7,073 bases of DNA from assembly GCA_018819005.1 (NCBI GenBank), contig JAHJQU010000300.1:1-7073 (forward strand), read 5' to 3'. The stretch is from Pseudomonadota bacterium. GTDB lineage: Bacteria > Desulfobacterota > Desulfobacteria > Desulfobacterales > RPRI01. Shown one piece after another: positions 5,773-7,073 of this stretch. The notes under the pieces are model-generated. The model did no database searches, was not told the origin of the DNA, and saw nothing but the letters and a program-made list of their open reading frames with translations. Within the stretch, counting starts at the first letter, position 1, and every line of letters starts with the position of its first letter. The position numbers and the translations under genes were made by a program.

Positions 5773-6295
5773 ACCAAGAAGGCGAGTATTTTCGCTGATA
5801 TTGAAGATGAATTCCTTCTGGGAAACATTGAGGACCATGGAATCTGTTAAATCTTGCCTGACGGCCATTGAAGGAAATTCCGAGGCAAGCAAGGTCTTCC
5901 CTGCCTTGGAACGGCTGGCCGCCATGTGTTCTCATAACCGAATAGGGGTTAGCAGATGGCGCGGTACTAAAGATTCTGTGACGCTATCAGAGACTTCAGT
6001 ACAACTGGTAATCATCACGTCACTTGAAAATCGAAAACACTTGACTCGTAGGTGTATATGAGATTTATGCCGTATGTTCAGCGTGAACAGGATTATTATC
6101 AAGAGACACCGTGTCGTACTATCCTTCATTGTTATTAAAGGTTATTCTTGAAAACATGAAATCAGCTCTCCCGAAAAAGTTACACCCTTCTTTATGAGCA
6201 CACCATTTCCATACACTTCATGGGTTATAGCCGGATTTTCTGGTCAACTAAAAAGAAACGGATATTTTTTTGATAAGTAAAATCAAATTGTTTCC
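5773..6295. other. Long intergenic region without a convincing gene
   Basis: About 520 bases follow the GGDEF-EAL stop. A frame opening at TTG 5801 (or ATG 5807) and closing at 6061 gives 86 residues, with a helical-looking first half (SFWETLRTMESVKSCLTAIEG) and a low-complexity second half; it has no ribosome binding site and no family I recognise. It could be the remnant of a lost gene. A hairpin CTTGCCT/AGGCAAG (5853-5859, 5883-5889) lacks a T run. The rest becomes steadily AT-rich towards the promoter at 6296. I see no RNA gene or insertion-sequence end that I can name. Confidence 0.45.
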
Positions 6296-6324
6296 TTGAC
6301 TAATTATGGGCATATGCTCATAAT
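6296..6324 (+). promoter_or_regulatory. Sigma70-type promoter of the DUF134/NifX operon
   Basis: TTGACT (6296-6301) and CATAAT (6319-6324) are 17 bases apart. Each matches the sigma70 consensus at five of six positions, with ideal spacing. Transcription should begin near 6331, leaving a short leader with GAGG (6335-6338) seven bases before the ATG at 6346. Confidence 0.75.
6303..6324. promoter_or_regulatory. 22-bp near-perfect palindrome over the promoter spacer and -10, likely operator
   Basis: The left half ATTATGGGCAT (6303-6313) and right half ATGCTCATAAT (6314-6324) are reverse complements at ten of eleven positions; only the G6309/T6318 pair fails. It fills the spacer and covers the whole -10 box, so a dimer bound here would block RNA polymerase. 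The next gene encodes a helix-turn-helix protein (DUF134), which makes autoregulation the simplest inference. No such site has been shown by the sequence alone. Confidence 0.65.
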
Positions 6325-6345
6325 GTATATTAATGAGGCAATATT

Positions 6346-6651
6346 ATGACAAGACCAAAGTGTTGCAGAAAAATAGCCTGTATTCCTGATATAAATTATT
6401 ATAAACCAAAAGGGATACCATCCTCCTTACTGGAAGAAGTGGTCTTGACTCTGGATGAATTCGAAGCGATAAAACTTGCCGATTTTGAAGGACTATATCA
6501 GGAACAAGCGGCTGTTAAGATGGATATATCACGGCAGACATTTGGTCGGATTATCGATTCGGCGCACAGAAAAATTGCAGACGTATTGATTCATGGGAAA
6601 GCCTTGAAAATTGAGGGAGGCGAAGCCAGAGTCCAAAACATGGAAACTTAA
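6346..6651 (+). CDS. DUF134 family protein, small helix-turn-helix regulator with N-terminal cysteines
   Basis: This 101-residue protein has the full pattern of the DUF134 family: a basic N-terminus with clustered cysteines (MTRPKCCRKIACIP; C6, C7 and C12), then LTLDEFEAIKLADFEGL (35-51). A helix-turn-helix like sigma-factor region 4 follows (about 50-78: YQEQAAVKMDISRQTFGRIIDSAHRKIA), and then the closing motif GKALKIEGGEARV (84-96). The family is uncharacterised but predicted to bind DNA. It is often found beside NifX/NifB-type cofactor-binding proteins, as here. The cysteines could bind a metal or an Fe-S cluster, which would give a sensing role; that is inference. GAGG (6335-6338) supports the start. 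A 22-bp palindrome overlies its promoter, so it probably controls its own transcription and that of the gene 75 bases downstream. Length is typical for the family. Confidence 0.9.
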   Translation: MTRPKCCRKIACIPDINYYKPKGIPSSLLEEVVLTLDEFEAIKLADFEGLYQEQAAVKMDISRQTFGRIIDSAHRKIADVLIHGKALKIEGGEARVQNMET

Positions 6652-6710
6652 CTGTGTTCGGGATTTGTTTCCGGATTGTAATAACGAGCAGATTGTTTAA
6701 AAAATATCTT

Positions 6711-6716
6711 AAGGAG
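6711..6716 (+). promoter_or_regulatory. Ribosome binding site of the NifX-like gene
   Basis: AAGGAG lies ten bases before ATG 6727 and fixes that start. No promoter-like pair or terminator is evident in the 75-base gap after the DUF134 stop, which favours co-transcription. Confidence 0.75.
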
Positions 6717-6726
6717 AAATACAAAA

Positions 6727-7073
6727 ATGAAAATTGCATTGCCGTCAAAGGAAAACAGGATAGATGACCATTTTGGCCATTGTGAATATTTTACAGTATT
6801 CACAGTTAACGATAATAACGAGATTGTTTCCGAAGATATAGTTGACTCTCCGGCAGGCTGCGGCTGCAAGTCGAATATCGCCCAGACATTATCTCTGATG
6901 GGTGTAAAGATAATGCTGGCCGGAAATATGGGAGAAGGAGCTGTAAATGTTTTAGGAAGTCATGGGATAAAAGTTTTCAGAGGTTGCTCCGGCGAAATTA
7001 AAACGGTTATAAAAAATTACCTTGACGGCAAACTGGTCGATTCAGGAATTATGTGTCATGAACACCAGCATGA
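6727..7073 (+). CDS. NifX/NifB-type dinitrogenase iron-molybdenum cofactor-binding family protein, 3' end cut by window
   Basis: The frame is open from ATG 6727 through the window end and encodes at least 115 residues. It matches the small Fe-Mo cofactor-binding fold (Nitro_FeMo-Co family) found in NifX, NafY, VnfX and the C-terminus of NifB. Visible features are MKIALPS (1-7), DDHFGHCEYF (13-22, a conserved His/Cys motif), SPAGCGCKSN (41-50), AGNMGEGAVNVLGSHGIKVFRG (start 65, in the family's glycine-rich region) and the tail SGIMCHEHQH (106-115), rich in His and Cys and typical of stand-alone members. Most such orphan proteins are not in nitrogen-fixation clusters, and their true metal ligand or partner is unknown. 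No nif gene is visible here. It follows the DUF134 gene in a probable two-gene or longer operon. The family is usually near 105-125 residues, so little is missing. Confidence 0.9.
   Translation, partial: MKIALPSKENRIDDHFGHCEYFTVFTVNDNNEIVSEDIVDSPAGCGCKSNIAQTLSLMGVKIMLAGNMGEGAVNVLGSHGIKVFRGCSGEIKTVIKNYLDGKLVDSGIMCHEHQH

Noticed and set aside
5801..6061. 86-codon frame as a real small gene
   Set aside because: No ribosome binding site, no recognised family, and a low-complexity second half; kept only as a possible remnant.
3435..6175. 11-base inverted repeat (TCGGGAGAGCT at 3435-3445, its complement at 6165-6175) flanking the GGDEF-EAL gene
   Set aside because: In 7 kb several inverted 11-base matches are expected by chance, the flanks do not extend the match, and no transposase lies between.
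6727..7073. Evidence for a nitrogen-fixation cluster from the NifX-like gene
   Set aside because: Stand-alone members of this family are common in anaerobes without nif genes, and no other nif gene is visible.

Overview
The window reads as bacterial DNA, most likely from an anaerobic deltaproteobacterium (Desulfobacterota, for example Syntrophales or Desulfobacterales). That is inference from gene types: a cytosolic GAF-PAS-GGDEF-EAL protein with an N-terminus of a kind I associate with this group, and a DUF134 regulator followed by a NifX/NifB-type cofactor-binding protein. No rRNA or other marker confirms it.

Positions 1-2227 hold two nested group II introns. The inner intron (166-2169) is complete: a GTGTG 5' end, folded 5' domains, a 434-residue reverse transcriptase/maturase without an endonuclease domain, domain V, an enlarged domain VI with a bulged branch-point A, and a 3' end in AC. 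It sits inside domain V, the catalytic hairpin, of an outer group II intron. Only the 3' part of the outer intron lies in the window (1-165 and 2170-2227). Removing 166-2169 rebuilds the outer domain V and brings back its domain VI, so this is a twintron arrangement. The inner EBS1 heptamer is shown in a hairpin loop (381-387) and pairs perfectly with the last seven bases before the insertion (159-165). Those bases are the near-universal 3' strand of bacterial domain V. The inner intron therefore looks specialised to invade other group II introns, and its own domain V has changed at exactly those positions.

Positions 2228-3474 hold a short intergenic stretch with a hairpin and a candidate sigma70 promoter, an AT-rich gene for a 256-residue winged-helix protein of unknown role, and a 297-bp gap without a gene.

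Positions 3475-5772 encode a 765-residue cyclic-di-GMP protein with GAF, PAS, GGDEF and EAL domains in order. The EAL catalytic motifs are intact. The GGDEF motif is intact too, but an insert of about 12 residues separates the RxxD inhibitory-site motif from it.

Positions 5773-6345 contain no convincing gene until a compact sigma70-type promoter overlaid by a near-perfect 22-bp palindrome. This promoter drives the DUF134 gene (6346-6651) and, 75 bp further, a NifX-like gene (from 6727) that runs off the window. The two probably form one operon, with the palindrome as operator and the DUF134 protein as the likely autoregulator.
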